64,000 bases of DNA from the NCBI GenBank assembly GCA_040772085.1, contig JAXGYU010000001.1:1054001-1118000 (forward strand). Reading direction: 5' to 3'. The stretch is from JAXGMV01 sp040772085. GTDB lineage: Bacteria; Chloroflexota; Anaerolineae; Anaerolineales; Anaerolineaceae. This document shows, in pieces, positions 16,953-25,109 of the stretch. Position 1 is the first letter of the stretch; each line of letters starts with the position of its first letter. The notes below the pieces were generated by a model. That model worked only from the letters and a program-made list of their open reading frames with translations. It searched no databases and was not told the DNA's origin. A program made the translations under genes and the position numbers.

Positions 16953-17771
16953 TCAGGCCAGCTTGATGGCGGCACGCAGCGCCCGATAGCCGCTCGCCAT
17001 GTCATGGGCGGTGAATTCCACCGTCCTGCCATCCACGCGGGTGACCGTTGGCAGCAGTTCGCCGCTGTCAGCCATCTGCTCGTTGGTATATTCCAGCCTG
17101 ATCCTGACCGGCGTCTCAGCCTTGACGAGCTTGGGTGCTTTACCCGCCAGAAAGCTCTTGACTGCCTTTTCAGCAGCGGCTTCAATCAGCGGATGCGTGA
17201 CAGATGCCGGAAATGCCTCAGCGGAGAACCGTGTGTTCGAGTTCTTGGTCTTGACCGTGGCAACACCCGGGATGATCGCTTTGGCTTCAGCAACACCCGC
17301 GGAATCGCTGGAAACCAGCAGCACCGGCGCGCCAAATGATCCCGCGACATGGGCGTTGATGCCCATCTCACCGACCAGAACATCATTGATCCAGACATTC
17401 GCCACAGCCTTGCCCGAGATCGTGTGCGAGAGGATGCCCGCTTCCGCGCCGTTACGCGCGTGGTAGCCGATGAAGAAGACCGCGTCCACGCCATCATCGA
17501 TACCCTGCACCATGCCCATCGGGTGCGTCGGACCGCTGTTCAGACGCGCGGGCGGCTCAAGCTCCTCGATCAGGATATTGGTCTTCGGACCATGGGCATC
17601 GGTGACGACGATCTGGTCAGCGCCGCCCTTCAGCGCGCCGCGGATCGCCGCGTTCACGTCAGCCGTCATCAGTTTGCGGAAGCGGCCATATTCCGGGTCG
17701 CGGTGGTCAACGTGTTTCCAGTCCACCACGCCGGTAATGCCTTCCATATCTGCGCTAATCAGTAGTTTCAT
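16953..17771 (-). CDS. dppA: M55 family D-aminopeptidase (DppA-like), third of three
   Basis: 272 residues, matching Bacillus subtilis DppA (274). ATG 17771 follows AGGAGCAG. The zinc-ligand signature starts at once with ADMEGITG (D8 and E10). Further His and Glu ligands are in DAHGPK, GYHARNG, LSHTISG and VGEMGIN. DppA removes N-terminal D-amino acids from peptides such as D-Ala-D-Ala and forms a decameric ring with a central channel. The gene follows two paralogues in the same orientation; the gap to the middle copy is 21 bp. The exact peptide cannot be predicted. Confidence 0.87.
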   Translation of the reverse strand: MKLLISADMEGITGVVDWKHVDHRDPEYGRFRKLMTADVNAAIRGALKGGADQIVVTDAHGPKTNILIEELEPPARLNSGPTHPMGMVQGIDDGVDAVFFIGYHARNGAEAGILSHTISGKAVANVWINDVLVGEMGINAHVAGSFGAPVLLVSSDSAGVAEAKAIIPGVATVKTKNSNTRFSAEAFPASVTHPLIEAAAEKAVKSFLAGKAPKLVKAETPVRIRLEYTNEQMADSGELLPTVTRVDGRTVEFTAHDMASGYRALRAAIKLA

Positions 17772-17792
17772 CTCTGCTCCTGTCATCTTCCT

Positions 17793-18614
17793 TTAGCGAG
17801 AAGACAAGGTAGCGGCAGCCCGGAAGGCGCGGTGAGCGGCTGGCATATCAGCAGCGGTATATTCGATGCTGCGTCCGTCGACCCGTTTGCAGCCCGGCAG
17901 GGCGGATGCGCCATCAGCCAGGTCCGCGCTATCGAACTCGACACGCATCTTGACCGGTGTCTTGGTCTTGAGTGGTTTGGGATGCTCGCCGCGGATGAAC
18001 TTGCGCACCGCAGCGGCGGCAGTCGCTTCAATGCGCGCCTGGGCTTCCTCAACCTGCAGGAGTTCAGCGGCATAGCGGCCGGTCGCTTTTTTGACCGCCA
18101 CATGCTCAACGCCGGGGAAGAGATCAAGTGCTTCGTTGCAGCCAGCCAGGTCGGAGGAAATGAAGATCAGCGGGACGCCGAAATGACCGGCGACCAGACC
18201 GTTCAGCCCGATCTCGCCGACATGCAGCCCGTTGACGAAAACGTTGCGTACCGAGCCAGTCCAGGTATGCGAGAGAATGCCATGCAGCGTGCCTTTGCGC
18301 GCGTGATAGCCGACATACATCAGCGCGTCCACATCCTGGTCAATACCCGTCACCATCGAAAAGGTTGAGGGCGAGCCAGAATTCAGTTTCGCGCGGCGAT
18401 CGAGTTTTTCGACCAGCACATTGCGACCTGAGCCATGCCCATCCGCGACAACCACTTCAGTCGCGCCGCCGATAAACGCGCCGCGCACGGCAGCGTTGAC
18501 ATCATCCGTCATCACCTGTCGGAAACGGGCATACTCCGAGGGATCATCACCCACATGCCGCCAATCCACTACGCCCGAAATGCCTTCCATATCATCAGCA
18601 ATCAAAATTTTCAT
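17793..18614 (-). CDS. dppA: M55 family D-aminopeptidase (DppA-like), second of three
   Basis: 273 residues. Signature ADDMEGISG near the start, then DGHGSG, GYHARKG, LSHTWTG and VGEIGLNG carry the expected zinc ligands and catalytic His. Compared with its neighbours it has ADD in place of ADM before the Glu, and HTWTG in place of HTISG or HTMSG. These are small pocket changes that could alter specificity. AAAGGTTACC precedes ATG 18614. It lies 33 bp after the first copy. Confidence 0.87.
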   Translation of the reverse strand: MKILIADDMEGISGVVDWRHVGDDPSEYARFRQVMTDDVNAAVRGAFIGGATEVVVADGHGSGRNVLVEKLDRRAKLNSGSPSTFSMVTGIDQDVDALMYVGYHARKGTLHGILSHTWTGSVRNVFVNGLHVGEIGLNGLVAGHFGVPLIFISSDLAGCNEALDLFPGVEHVAVKKATGRYAAELLQVEEAQARIEATAAAAVRKFIRGEHPKPLKTKTPVKMRVEFDSADLADGASALPGCKRVDGRSIEYTAADMPAAHRAFRAAATLSSR

Positions 18615-18647
18615 CGTTGGTAACCTTTCTCAGAGGATATTAGAGTA

Positions 18648-19466
18648 TTAACCCAGCGAACAGGCGGCTTCGAAAACGAGCGCGGCTTGCAGGCTGTCTT
18701 TGACTTTGAAAACAACCGTCCTGCCATCGGCACGTTTGGCGCCAGGCAGCAGTTCAGCGGAATCGGCAAAGCCTTCATTGTGGAACTCAATTTTGACTTC
18801 AACCGGACCTTTGACAACATAAGGCGCGGGCGCTTTGCCGGCAGCCAGGGCGGAAACCGCTTTCTCTGCGGCGGCTTCGATCAGCGCGCGTGCTTCGGTC
18901 AGCGGCAGACATTCAGCCGATGAGCGGCTGGTGGCTGTCTTGACCACAGCCGTCTGGATGCCCGGCACCAGCGCTTTCGCTTCCGCGCAGACCGTCTGGT
19001 CACCCGAGATCATGATGGCCGGCGCGCCGAAGAAACCGCAGGCGGCGGCGTTCAATCCGAATTCACCGGTTGGCTTGCCATTGATATACAGCATGCCAAT
19101 CTTCAGGCCGGACATGGTGTGCGAAAGCACGGCTTTCTCCGCGCCGTTCATGGCATGATAGCCGACGAACAACGCGCCGGCGACGCTCTTGTCCAGCCCG
19201 CGGATCATCTGCAGCTTGGTCTTGTTGCCGGTGTGCAAGGTGGCTGCCGGGTCGAGTTCTTCCAGCAGAATATTCTTCGCGCCGCCATGACCATCGGAGA
19301 TGATCACCTCAGTGGCGCCGCCTTTGACAGCGCCGCGCACAGCGGCGTTGACATCAGCGGTCATGATATGACGGAATCGGTTATATTCACTGCTGGCTGA
19401 ATTGACATGCGACCGGTCAACCACGCCTGAAATACCCTCCATATCTGCCGCGATCAATACTTTCAT
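18648..19466 (-). CDS. dppA: M55 family D-aminopeptidase (DppA-like), first of three
   Basis: 272 residues from ATG 19466, which has AAGGAG nine bases upstream. The zinc site AADMEGISG, DGHGGAK, GYHAMNG, LSHTMSG and GEFGLNA is complete. As promoter-proximal gene of the operon it is preceded by a possible -10 (TATACT) inside a 14-bp palindrome at 19509-19522. It diverges from an acetamidase/formamidase gene. Together they point to release of amino groups from D-peptides or amides (inference). Confidence 0.87.
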   Translation of the reverse strand: MKVLIAADMEGISGVVDRSHVNSASSEYNRFRHIMTADVNAAVRGAVKGGATEVIISDGHGGAKNILLEELDPAATLHTGNKTKLQMIRGLDKSVAGALFVGYHAMNGAEKAVLSHTMSGLKIGMLYINGKPTGEFGLNAAACGFFGAPAIMISGDQTVCAEAKALVPGIQTAVVKTATSRSSAECLPLTEARALIEAAAEKAVSALAAGKAPAPYVVKGPVEVKIEFHNEGFADSAELLPGAKRADGRTVVFKVKDSLQAALVFEAACSLG

Positions 19467-19508
19467 AGGTTGCTCCTTCATGCGTGATGTACCTGCTAAT
19501 TCCAAACT

Positions 19509-19522
19509 TTAGTATACACTAA
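19509..19522. promoter_or_regulatory. Palindrome between divergent M55 operon and amidase (candidate operator)
   Basis: TTAGTATACACTAA has arms TTAGT and ACTAA around ATAC. On the reverse strand it contains TATACT, a 5/6 match to a -10 box for the M55 operon. It could bind a dimeric repressor controlling both directions. No -35 of good quality is seen. Confidence 0.4.
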
Positions 19523-19620
19523 CCAGCATAAACGGATGCGGCGCTGCGGGCACCCTGACATGCCCGGACGCAATTTCATGTAAAATGAATTCGAATTCAA
19601 ACGTAATTTAAGGAGCTGCC

Positions 19621-20526
19621 ATGACGCCGAGAGTCGGACGAGACAAAATTTTCTATGCATTTGACCCCAGGCTGGAACCCGCGCTGACCGTGAAGCAGGG
19701 CGAAGCGTTCACGCTTGAGACCCATGACTGTTTTCAGGGTCAGATTTGTTCCGAGCAAGATCTGACCGCCAATCTGGATTGGGAGGACATCAACCCGGCG
19801 ACCGGTCCGGTTTATATCGAAGGTATCCAGCCCGGTGATGTAGTCAAGCTCGAGCTCAGGCGTGTCAAGGTTGCCGAGCAAGGCGTCATCACTGCCATCC
19901 CCGGCGCGGGCGCCATGCCGGACCTGATCACCCGCAACGAGACCGCCGTCCTGAAGGTGAAAGGCGAGAGCCTCGACTTCAAAGGCAAGCTTGATTTGCC
20001 GCTCAAACCCATGATCGGCGTGATTGGCTTCGCGCCGGCGTCAGGCTCGATCGCCAATGGCACGCCCGACTATCACGGCGGCAACATGGATTGCAAGCTG
20101 ATCGGCGAAGGCGCGTCCTTGTATCTGAAAGCGAATGTCGCCGGCGGACTGCTGGGCGCGGGCGATTTTCACGCGGTGATGGGCGACGGCGAGGTGCTGG
20201 TTGCCGGCGCCGAGATAGCCGGCGAGACCACCATCGTAGCTACGCGAAGTGATATAGCCGAGCTGCCTACCCCCTTCCTGGTGACCGATGACCTGTTCGT
20301 GACCATTTTCAGCGCGGACACGCTCGACGACGCGGCGACCGGCGCAACCTATGCCATGTCACGCTTCCTGACCGACGTCGCCGGTCTGGATCAGAACGAC
20401 GCTGCCATGCTGATGAGCCTGATCGGTGACCTGAAGATCTGTCAGGTGGTTGACCCAAAGAAGACCGCCCGCTTCGAATTCCCGCGCGCGGCGCTGGAAA
20501 AGCTGGGCTGCAAGGTGAACCTGTAA
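19621..20526 (+). CDS. Acetamidase/formamidase family protein
   Basis: 301 residues, the usual length of the short FmdA/AmdA family. ATG 19621 has TAAGGAG upstream. Family marks are DPRLEPALTVKQGEAFTLETHDCFQGQI at the N-terminus (only part quoted as a guide), GPVYIEGIQPGDVVKLEL, AIPGAGAMPD, HGGNMDCK and LGAGDFHAVMGDGEV. These correspond to the conserved beta-rich core with metal-binding Asp, His and Glu. The enzymes hydrolyse formamide or acetamide to ammonia and the acid. Divergent from the three M55 peptidases. Confidence 0.85.
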   Translation: MTPRVGRDKIFYAFDPRLEPALTVKQGEAFTLETHDCFQGQICSEQDLTANLDWEDINPATGPVYIEGIQPGDVVKLELRRVKVAEQGVITAIPGAGAMPDLITRNETAVLKVKGESLDFKGKLDLPLKPMIGVIGFAPASGSIANGTPDYHGGNMDCKLIGEGASLYLKANVAGGLLGAGDFHAVMGDGEVLVAGAEIAGETTIVATRSDIAELPTPFLVTDDLFVTIFSADTLDDAATGATYAMSRFLTDVAGLDQNDAAMLMSLIGDLKICQVVDPKKTARFEFPRAALEKLGCKVNL

Positions 20527-20542
20527 CTATCCGCCCTACAAC

Positions 20543-20568
20543 AAAAGACGCCCGCCTGGGCGTCTTTT
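20543..20568. terminator. Bidirectional terminator
   Basis: AAAAGACGCCC and GGGCGTCTTTT form an 11-bp stem with a GCCT loop between convergent genes, with U-tracts on both strands. Confidence 0.85.
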
Positions 20569-20583
20569 GATTCTTGCATTAAT

Positions 20584-22935
20584 TTAGGGCATTTTGGCAA
20601 AAAGCAACTGGTTGCTGTACGCCACGAACACGGTGCGCGAGGGTGAGATGGCGAATGCCGTCGGCGGCTGACCGTACTGCGGGTTCATGGTGTCCATGGT
20701 AGTTGCCAGGGTGCGCTGCAAGTTGAGCTTGAGGCTGAAGTGATAAATCGTCTGCGTCTGCGCGTCCAGCATATACACGGATGAATCGGGCGCGGCAGTC
20801 AGTTGCAGATTGCTGAAGCGGGTATTCGGCATGCTCAGCCCTTCAAACGTCTGACCGCCGCGGTGATCGGACATCATCGCCGGCGACTCGCAGGTCGTCT
20901 CATCTTCATCATTGATGCGGAACTTGCATTTGCTGACCGTGCCATCATTATGCAGCATGAACAGACCCTGGCGGTCAACGCCGATATCAATCGCGTCCGC
21001 CGCGTAAGGCACCTGACCATTGAAATAAATCTTGGGGCCGGTCGTGAAATCACCACGGTCACCCACGATGGAGTAGACATATTTGCCGGTCGTATCCATG
21101 ATGTCGAGCAGGTACAGCACGCCATTCTCATACGTCAGCGCGTTGATGTTCTGCCACGAGGCTTCTGCCGCGGGCGGCTGGAAGGCTTTCAGCAGCGGCG
21201 GACGTCCGTCGCCACAATACAGCAGGTTGCCCCTGGCATCCGTCGCGGCGATGTCCATACCAAAGCGATTATCGGGCGGCAGGATCACCAGATCGACCAG
21301 CTTGCCGGGCGCCATCCCCTCCCTGCCGGGCGAGCAGTCGAAAGCGTTATCAAATTCATAGCCAACGCCGGTCAGATACAGGTGATAGGCTTTGCCCTGC
21401 TCCGAATCGATGACATACAAGTCGGTATCAGAGGCAGCGACCGCAGAAATTTTGACATTGGCGCCGAAATTGCCCAGCACCGCGGGCTTGAGTTCCAGAC
21501 GGGTGACCCCATCCAGCATGTCCAGCCCCTGCTGCGCCTGGGCGCGCAGCTCCGCCGCGTCGGTCGAGTTGCCGAAGCGCATGGCTTTGTTGGCGAAGTC
21601 GAGCGCGGCTTCCCATTCGACACGCCGCTGTTCCGGATCACTGGTAGTCTGCGCGCGGATCGCCGCCAGTTGCGATTGCACCAGATAATCCTCATGCTGG
21701 GTGCCCTTGCCGCTGTTCATATAAATGGTGACCGAGATGGTGCTGATGATGACCGGAATGGCGATGGCGATAAACAACATCGACGCCAGCGGCACGCGGT
21801 AGCCTTCATCGCCCACGCCCGGCAGCATACGCTGCAGCAGCGAGAAGATCAAGCGCTTGAGGTACCCGCCCGCCTCGCGGATACGTTCGATGAGCGGCAC
21901 GACGATCAGCGCCAGGCTGAACGGTTTGCGCGGAGGCTTTTCGGGTTCCGCTTCAGCGGCAGGTTCGGCAGCCGGCAGTTCTTCTTCAATTGGCGGCAGC
22001 TCAGGTTCTTTTGGTTTATAGAGCGGTACCAGACGCGGCTGCTCGAAGGGTTCTGGCTTGGCTTTCTCAGTCACCTCAGGCTCAGCCGCTGGTTCCGGGC
22101 GTTTGCCGAACACCTTCTCGAGCACACTCTGTTTCTTCTCTTCTTCGGATATATCATCTTCAGGTTCTGGTTCTTTTTTCTTCAGCAGAGAGGTCTTGAT
22201 AGCTTGGGCGGCTGAGAGCAGCGCGGGTGTTTTTTCGCCGGCAGCCTCTCCGGCTTCTTCAGCCGCGGCGGCGTAGGGGTTCTCTGGGATGCTGAGGAAG
22301 ACAGCCAGTGTCTCGGGCGAATAACGCGCGACCACCGCCTGTGAGACGTTGCCCAGGTTAATCCTGCCGCTCACTGCCGGCGCGGTCGGCGTCCAGCCGT
22401 TGGGCGTCAGCGGGAATAGCGTCAGCACCGAGGTCTCAGGCAACGGATTCTGCGAGACATATACGCCAAAGTTGCGCACCAGTCCCAGTCCGCTGCCGCT
22501 GATGGCGGTGTCGGAGATAAAACGGCTATCGTCGCGCGAGACCAGCAGGCTATGGACGGGGCCGGAATGCAGCAGGAAAAGCTGCCCCTCGCGGATGACG
22601 CCAAAGGTCATATGGCAGGTTGTTGGCACCACGTCCGGGTTTTCGCTGGCGTTGGATTTGAGCAGCATCTCGTTCAGCTCTTCCGCCACACCGCGCATGC
22701 CATAGGTCACCGAACCGCGCTGCTGGTAGTAGAAATCGCACAAACGCGATGCCAGGTCCTGCAATCTGATTCGTGAGTAGGGGATGTCGCCAGTCATTTG
22801 CAGGAGCATGAAAGTCTGATCCTGCAGGCGTGATTGCTGCACATTTCTGCCAGGGGTGCCCATTTGAAAGACAGTCACCCGATTAAGATGGCTGTCCGTA
22901 TCAATGTTCAGCAGGAAGTGTTTGATTTCAAGCAT
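20584..22935 (-). CDS. Membrane protein: degenerate phosphatase-like domain, acidic linker, TM helix, beta-propeller-like domain
   Basis: 783 residues. Residues 1-230 resemble a PP2C-like fold (FGVIREGQLFLLHSGPVHSLLV recalls the GDSR strand) but lack the metal-binding DGxGG and GGxDN motifs. Residues 250-340 are a Pro/Glu-rich charged linker. One membrane helix lies near 390-415 (ASMLFIAIAIPVIISTISVT). A short helical segment follows (VEWEAALDFANKAMRFG). The C-terminal 300 residues have repeated short strands such as DTDLYVIDSEQGKAYHLYL and GVLYLLDIMD, like an NHL or similar propeller. It may be a sensor or scaffold. ATG 22935 is preferred; TTG 22944 is in frame. Confidence 0.72.
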   Translation of the reverse strand: MLEIKHFLLNIDTDSHLNRVTVFQMGTPGRNVQQSRLQDQTFMLLQMTGDIPYSRIRLQDLASRLCDFYYQQRGSVTYGMRGVAEELNEMLLKSNASENPDVVPTTCHMTFGVIREGQLFLLHSGPVHSLLVSRDDSRFISDTAISGSGLGLVRNFGVYVSQNPLPETSVLTLFPLTPNGWTPTAPAVSGRINLGNVSQAVVARYSPETLAVFLSIPENPYAAAAEEAGEAAGEKTPALLSAAQAIKTSLLKKKEPEPEDDISEEEKKQSVLEKVFGKRPEPAAEPEVTEKAKPEPFEQPRLVPLYKPKEPELPPIEEELPAAEPAAEAEPEKPPRKPFSLALIVVPLIERIREAGGYLKRLIFSLLQRMLPGVGDEGYRVPLASMLFIAIAIPVIISTISVTIYMNSGKGTQHEDYLVQSQLAAIRAQTTSDPEQRRVEWEAALDFANKAMRFGNSTDAAELRAQAQQGLDMLDGVTRLELKPAVLGNFGANVKISAVAASDTDLYVIDSEQGKAYHLYLTGVGYEFDNAFDCSPGREGMAPGKLVDLVILPPDNRFGMDIAATDARGNLLYCGDGRPPLLKAFQPPAAEASWQNINALTYENGVLYLLDIMDTTGKYVYSIVGDRGDFTTGPKIYFNGQVPYAADAIDIGVDRQGLFMLHNDGTVSKCKFRINDEDETTCESPAMMSDHRGGQTFEGLSMPNTRFSNLQLTAAPDSSVYMLDAQTQTIYHFSLKLNLQRTLATTMDTMNPQYGQPPTAFAISPSRTVFVAYSNQLLFAKMP

Positions 22936-23017
22936 TAAGCGCAATCATCGCTTTCTGAAAACCGCCGTGTTTTTGATTATACAATGGAAAGCCTGATGAT
23001 TTGACCACGTAAAAATG

Positions 23018-23044
23018 ATCTGGCGGGCTTATCGCCCGCCAGAT
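23018..23044 (-). terminator. Intrinsic terminator of the decarboxylase operon
   Basis: ATCTGGCGGGC and GCCCGCCAGAT form an 11-bp stem. Read on the reverse strand it is followed by ATTTTT, 30 bp after the beta-subunit gene. Confidence 0.8.
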
Positions 23045-23073
23045 GCTGAGAAATCTGAAGAATTCCCTTACGT

Positions 23074-24192
23074 CTAGATCATGCCCGAGACCAGAGCCAG
23101 CAGCAGACCACCGGCAATCACGCTGCCGAGCTGTCCGGCAGTGTTGGAGCCCATGGCATGCATCAGGATATAGTTCTGCGGGTCGGCTTCCAGCGCCATC
23201 TGCGCTGAGAGACGCCCCGCCATGGGGAAGGCGCTGATACCGCAGGCGCCGATCAGCGGGTTGACCTTGCCTCCGGTCACAGCGGACATCAGCTTGCCAA
23301 ACAGCAATCCCGCGACTGTATCCAGCACGAAGGCCAGCAAGCCCAGCGCCAGCACCATGATGGTCTGCAGGTTGATGAAGCTCTGTCCGGTCATGGTCGA
23401 GCCGATTGCCAGCCCGAGGAACAGCGTAGAGATGTTGATGATCTCGTTCTCCGCCGCTTTACGCAGGCGTTCGACCACACCGCTCTCGCGCAGCAGGTTG
23501 CCCAGCATCAGGGTGGCGATCAGAGGCGCGGCGTCAGGCGCCAGCAGGCTGACGACGACGGTCACGATGATCGGAAAGCTGATGACAGCGCTGTGGGAGA
23601 CAGGTTTGGCGGCATACTCCATGCGGATGCTGCGTTCCTTCTTCGAGGTCATCAGCCGCATGATCGGCGGCTGGATGATGGGAATAAGGCTCATGTAGGA
23701 GTAAGCCGCGACCGCGATCGGCCCCAGCAGTTCGGGTGCCAGCTTGGAAGTGACGAAAATGGCGGTCGGACCGTCAATAGCGCCGATGACGCCAATGGAA
23801 GCTGCCTGATTGAGCGGGAAGCCCAGCAGCGCCGCCAGGATGAGGGTAGCGTAGATGCCGAACTGTCCAGCCGCGCCGAGCAGCACCATTTGCGGCATAG
23901 CCAGCAGCGGTCTGAAGTCGATCATGGCACCGACGCCGACGAAGATCAGCAGCGGAAAGAGTTCGGTTTTGATGCCGGCATCGTACAGAACTTTGAACAT
24001 GCCGTGTTCATTGGACATTCCGAGGTTTGCCAGAATACAGCCAAAACCGATTGGCAGCAGCAGCACTGGCTCGTATTCCTTGATGACCGCCAGCGCGATC
24101 AGAATCACGCCAACCACGATCATCACCGCGTTTTGCCAACCAAAGCTGGTCAGGCCCCGGAGTATTTCGTTGAAGAGCGAAGTGTAATCCAT
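23074..24192 (-). CDS. mmdB: Na+-pumping decarboxylase beta subunit
   Basis: 372 residues with about nine membrane segments. The region GAIDGPTAIFVTSKLAP holds the conserved Asp that decarboxylates carboxybiotin and binds Na+ in OadB/MmdB/GcdB. The late segment GQSFINLQTIMVLALG is also typical. This integral subunit couples loss of CO2 from carboxybiotin to Na+ export. AAGGAG precedes ATG 24192. It is the last of four genes in the order carboxyltransferase, small membrane subunit, biotin carrier, beta, so the whole complex is encoded here. Confidence 0.93.
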   Translation of the reverse strand: MDYTSLFNEILRGLTSFGWQNAVMIVVGVILIALAVIKEYEPVLLLPIGFGCILANLGMSNEHGMFKVLYDAGIKTELFPLLIFVGVGAMIDFRPLLAMPQMVLLGAAGQFGIYATLILAALLGFPLNQAASIGVIGAIDGPTAIFVTSKLAPELLGPIAVAAYSYMSLIPIIQPPIMRLMTSKKERSIRMEYAAKPVSHSAVISFPIIVTVVVSLLAPDAAPLIATLMLGNLLRESGVVERLRKAAENEIINISTLFLGLAIGSTMTGQSFINLQTIMVLALGLLAFVLDTVAGLLFGKLMSAVTGGKVNPLIGACGISAFPMAGRLSAQMALEADPQNYILMHAMGSNTAGQLGSVIAGGLLLALVSGMI

Positions 24193-24208
24193 AACTCTCC
24201 TTGATTAA

Positions 24209-24661
24209 CTAGGCCGCAAACTCCATAAGTGCCTGATTGTGCTTGACATTATCTCCAGGTGCGACGAGGATGTTGGCAATGGTGCCTTCGCGATCGGCGC
24301 GGATGGTGTTCTTCATCTTCATGGCTTCCAGAATGCAAAGCTCATCGTTCACCTTCACCGCGTCACCGGGTTTTACGGAGATCGAGATGATCACGCCGGG
24401 GATCGGGGCATTGACGGTATTCTTGCCGCCGCTGACAGGTTTGGCAGCCGGTGCGGGTGCCGCGGGAGCGGGAGCCGCAGGGGCGGGAGCGACAGGCGCG
24501 GCAGCAACAGGTGCGGGCGCGGCGGCAGGTGCTGCGACAGCACTCTCATCGGGCCAGACTTCAAAGGTCTGTCCGTCAACTGTGGCAAGAATGGGGCGGG
24601 CGTTGAGATTCGCGATCTCTACTTCATAAACTTCCTGGTCAATTTTCACGCGCATTTTCAT
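24209..24661 (-). CDS. mmdC: Biotin carrier subunit of the Na+-pumping decarboxylase
   Basis: 150 residues from ATG 24661, with GAGGA upstream. Residues 1-38 form a small N-terminal domain. An Ala/Pro-rich flexible linker follows at about 42-75, and the biotinyl domain ends the protein. The biotinylation motif EAMKM places the modified Lys at K115, 35 residues from the end, as is standard. The longer frame to 24805 overlaps the upstream gene and is rejected. It shuttles the carboxyl group from the carboxyltransferase to the beta subunit. Confidence 0.92.
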   Translation of the reverse strand: MKMRVKIDQEVYEVEIANLNARPILATVDGQTFEVWPDESAVAAPAAAPAPVAAAPVAPAPAAPAPAAPAPAAKPVSGGKNTVNAPIPGVIISISVKPGDAVKVNDELCILEAMKMKNTIRADREGTIANILVAPGDNVKHNQALMEFAA

Positions 24662-24677
24662 TGTCTTATCATCCTCA

Positions 24678-25097
24678 TTATTTACGTCGTAAGATCCGGG
24701 CGTTATCAGCCATCTGGCGGGCACGCAAGGCGCCTTGCCATGGGCTCGGTAAACTACCGGGCAGTTGCTGTTGTGTCGGTTCAGCTTTCGAACGCTGCAG
24801 GGCAAGACCAGCGCTGACCGCCGCCAGGGCAGCCTTGAGCGCGTTCGGTCGGGTCTGACTCAGATTGAGCGCGGCGCCAACGGCAACAGCGGCTGCTTGC
24901 GCCTGTCTGCTGCCGGCGGGGAGAGAAGCGGGCGTTTCTTCCCAAACCTCTTCTTCAACCACCTCGTCTTCCGGCTTTTCCTTGTCCTTCGTGACGGTGA
25001 CAATCAGCTCCATCAGCCCCCAAAGCAGGATAATGGCGACGAAGACCAGACTCATGCCGATAGCGGTGATCAATAAGGCTTGATTCAATACAGTCAT
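24678..25097 (-). CDS. OadG/MmdD-like small membrane subunit
   Basis: 139 residues. One N-terminal membrane helix (LLITAIGMSLVFVAIILLWG) is followed by an acidic stretch (KPEDEVVEEEVWEE) and a long Ala-rich, poorly conserved tail ending in basic residues. This matches the gamma/delta subunit of oxaloacetate and methylmalonyl-CoA decarboxylases, which holds the complex together at the membrane. It lies 12 bp after the carboxyltransferase and 16 bp before the carrier gene. The Ala-rich tail is longer than in most OadG proteins. Confidence 0.85.
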   Translation of the reverse strand: MTVLNQALLITAIGMSLVFVAIILLWGLMELIVTVTKDKEKPEDEVVEEEVWEETPASLPAGSRQAQAAAVAVGAALNLSQTRPNALKAALAAVSAGLALQRSKAEPTQQQLPGSLPSPWQGALRARQMADNARILRRK

Positions 25098-25109
25098 AGT
25101 CAGGCCCCT

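Noticed and set aside
20803..22215. 470-codon forward frame antisense to the membrane propeller protein gene
   Set aside because: Composition is His/Arg/Asp-rich without any motif, typical of a shadow frame of a GC-rich gene. The reverse frame has a signal-compatible linker, TM helix and repeats.
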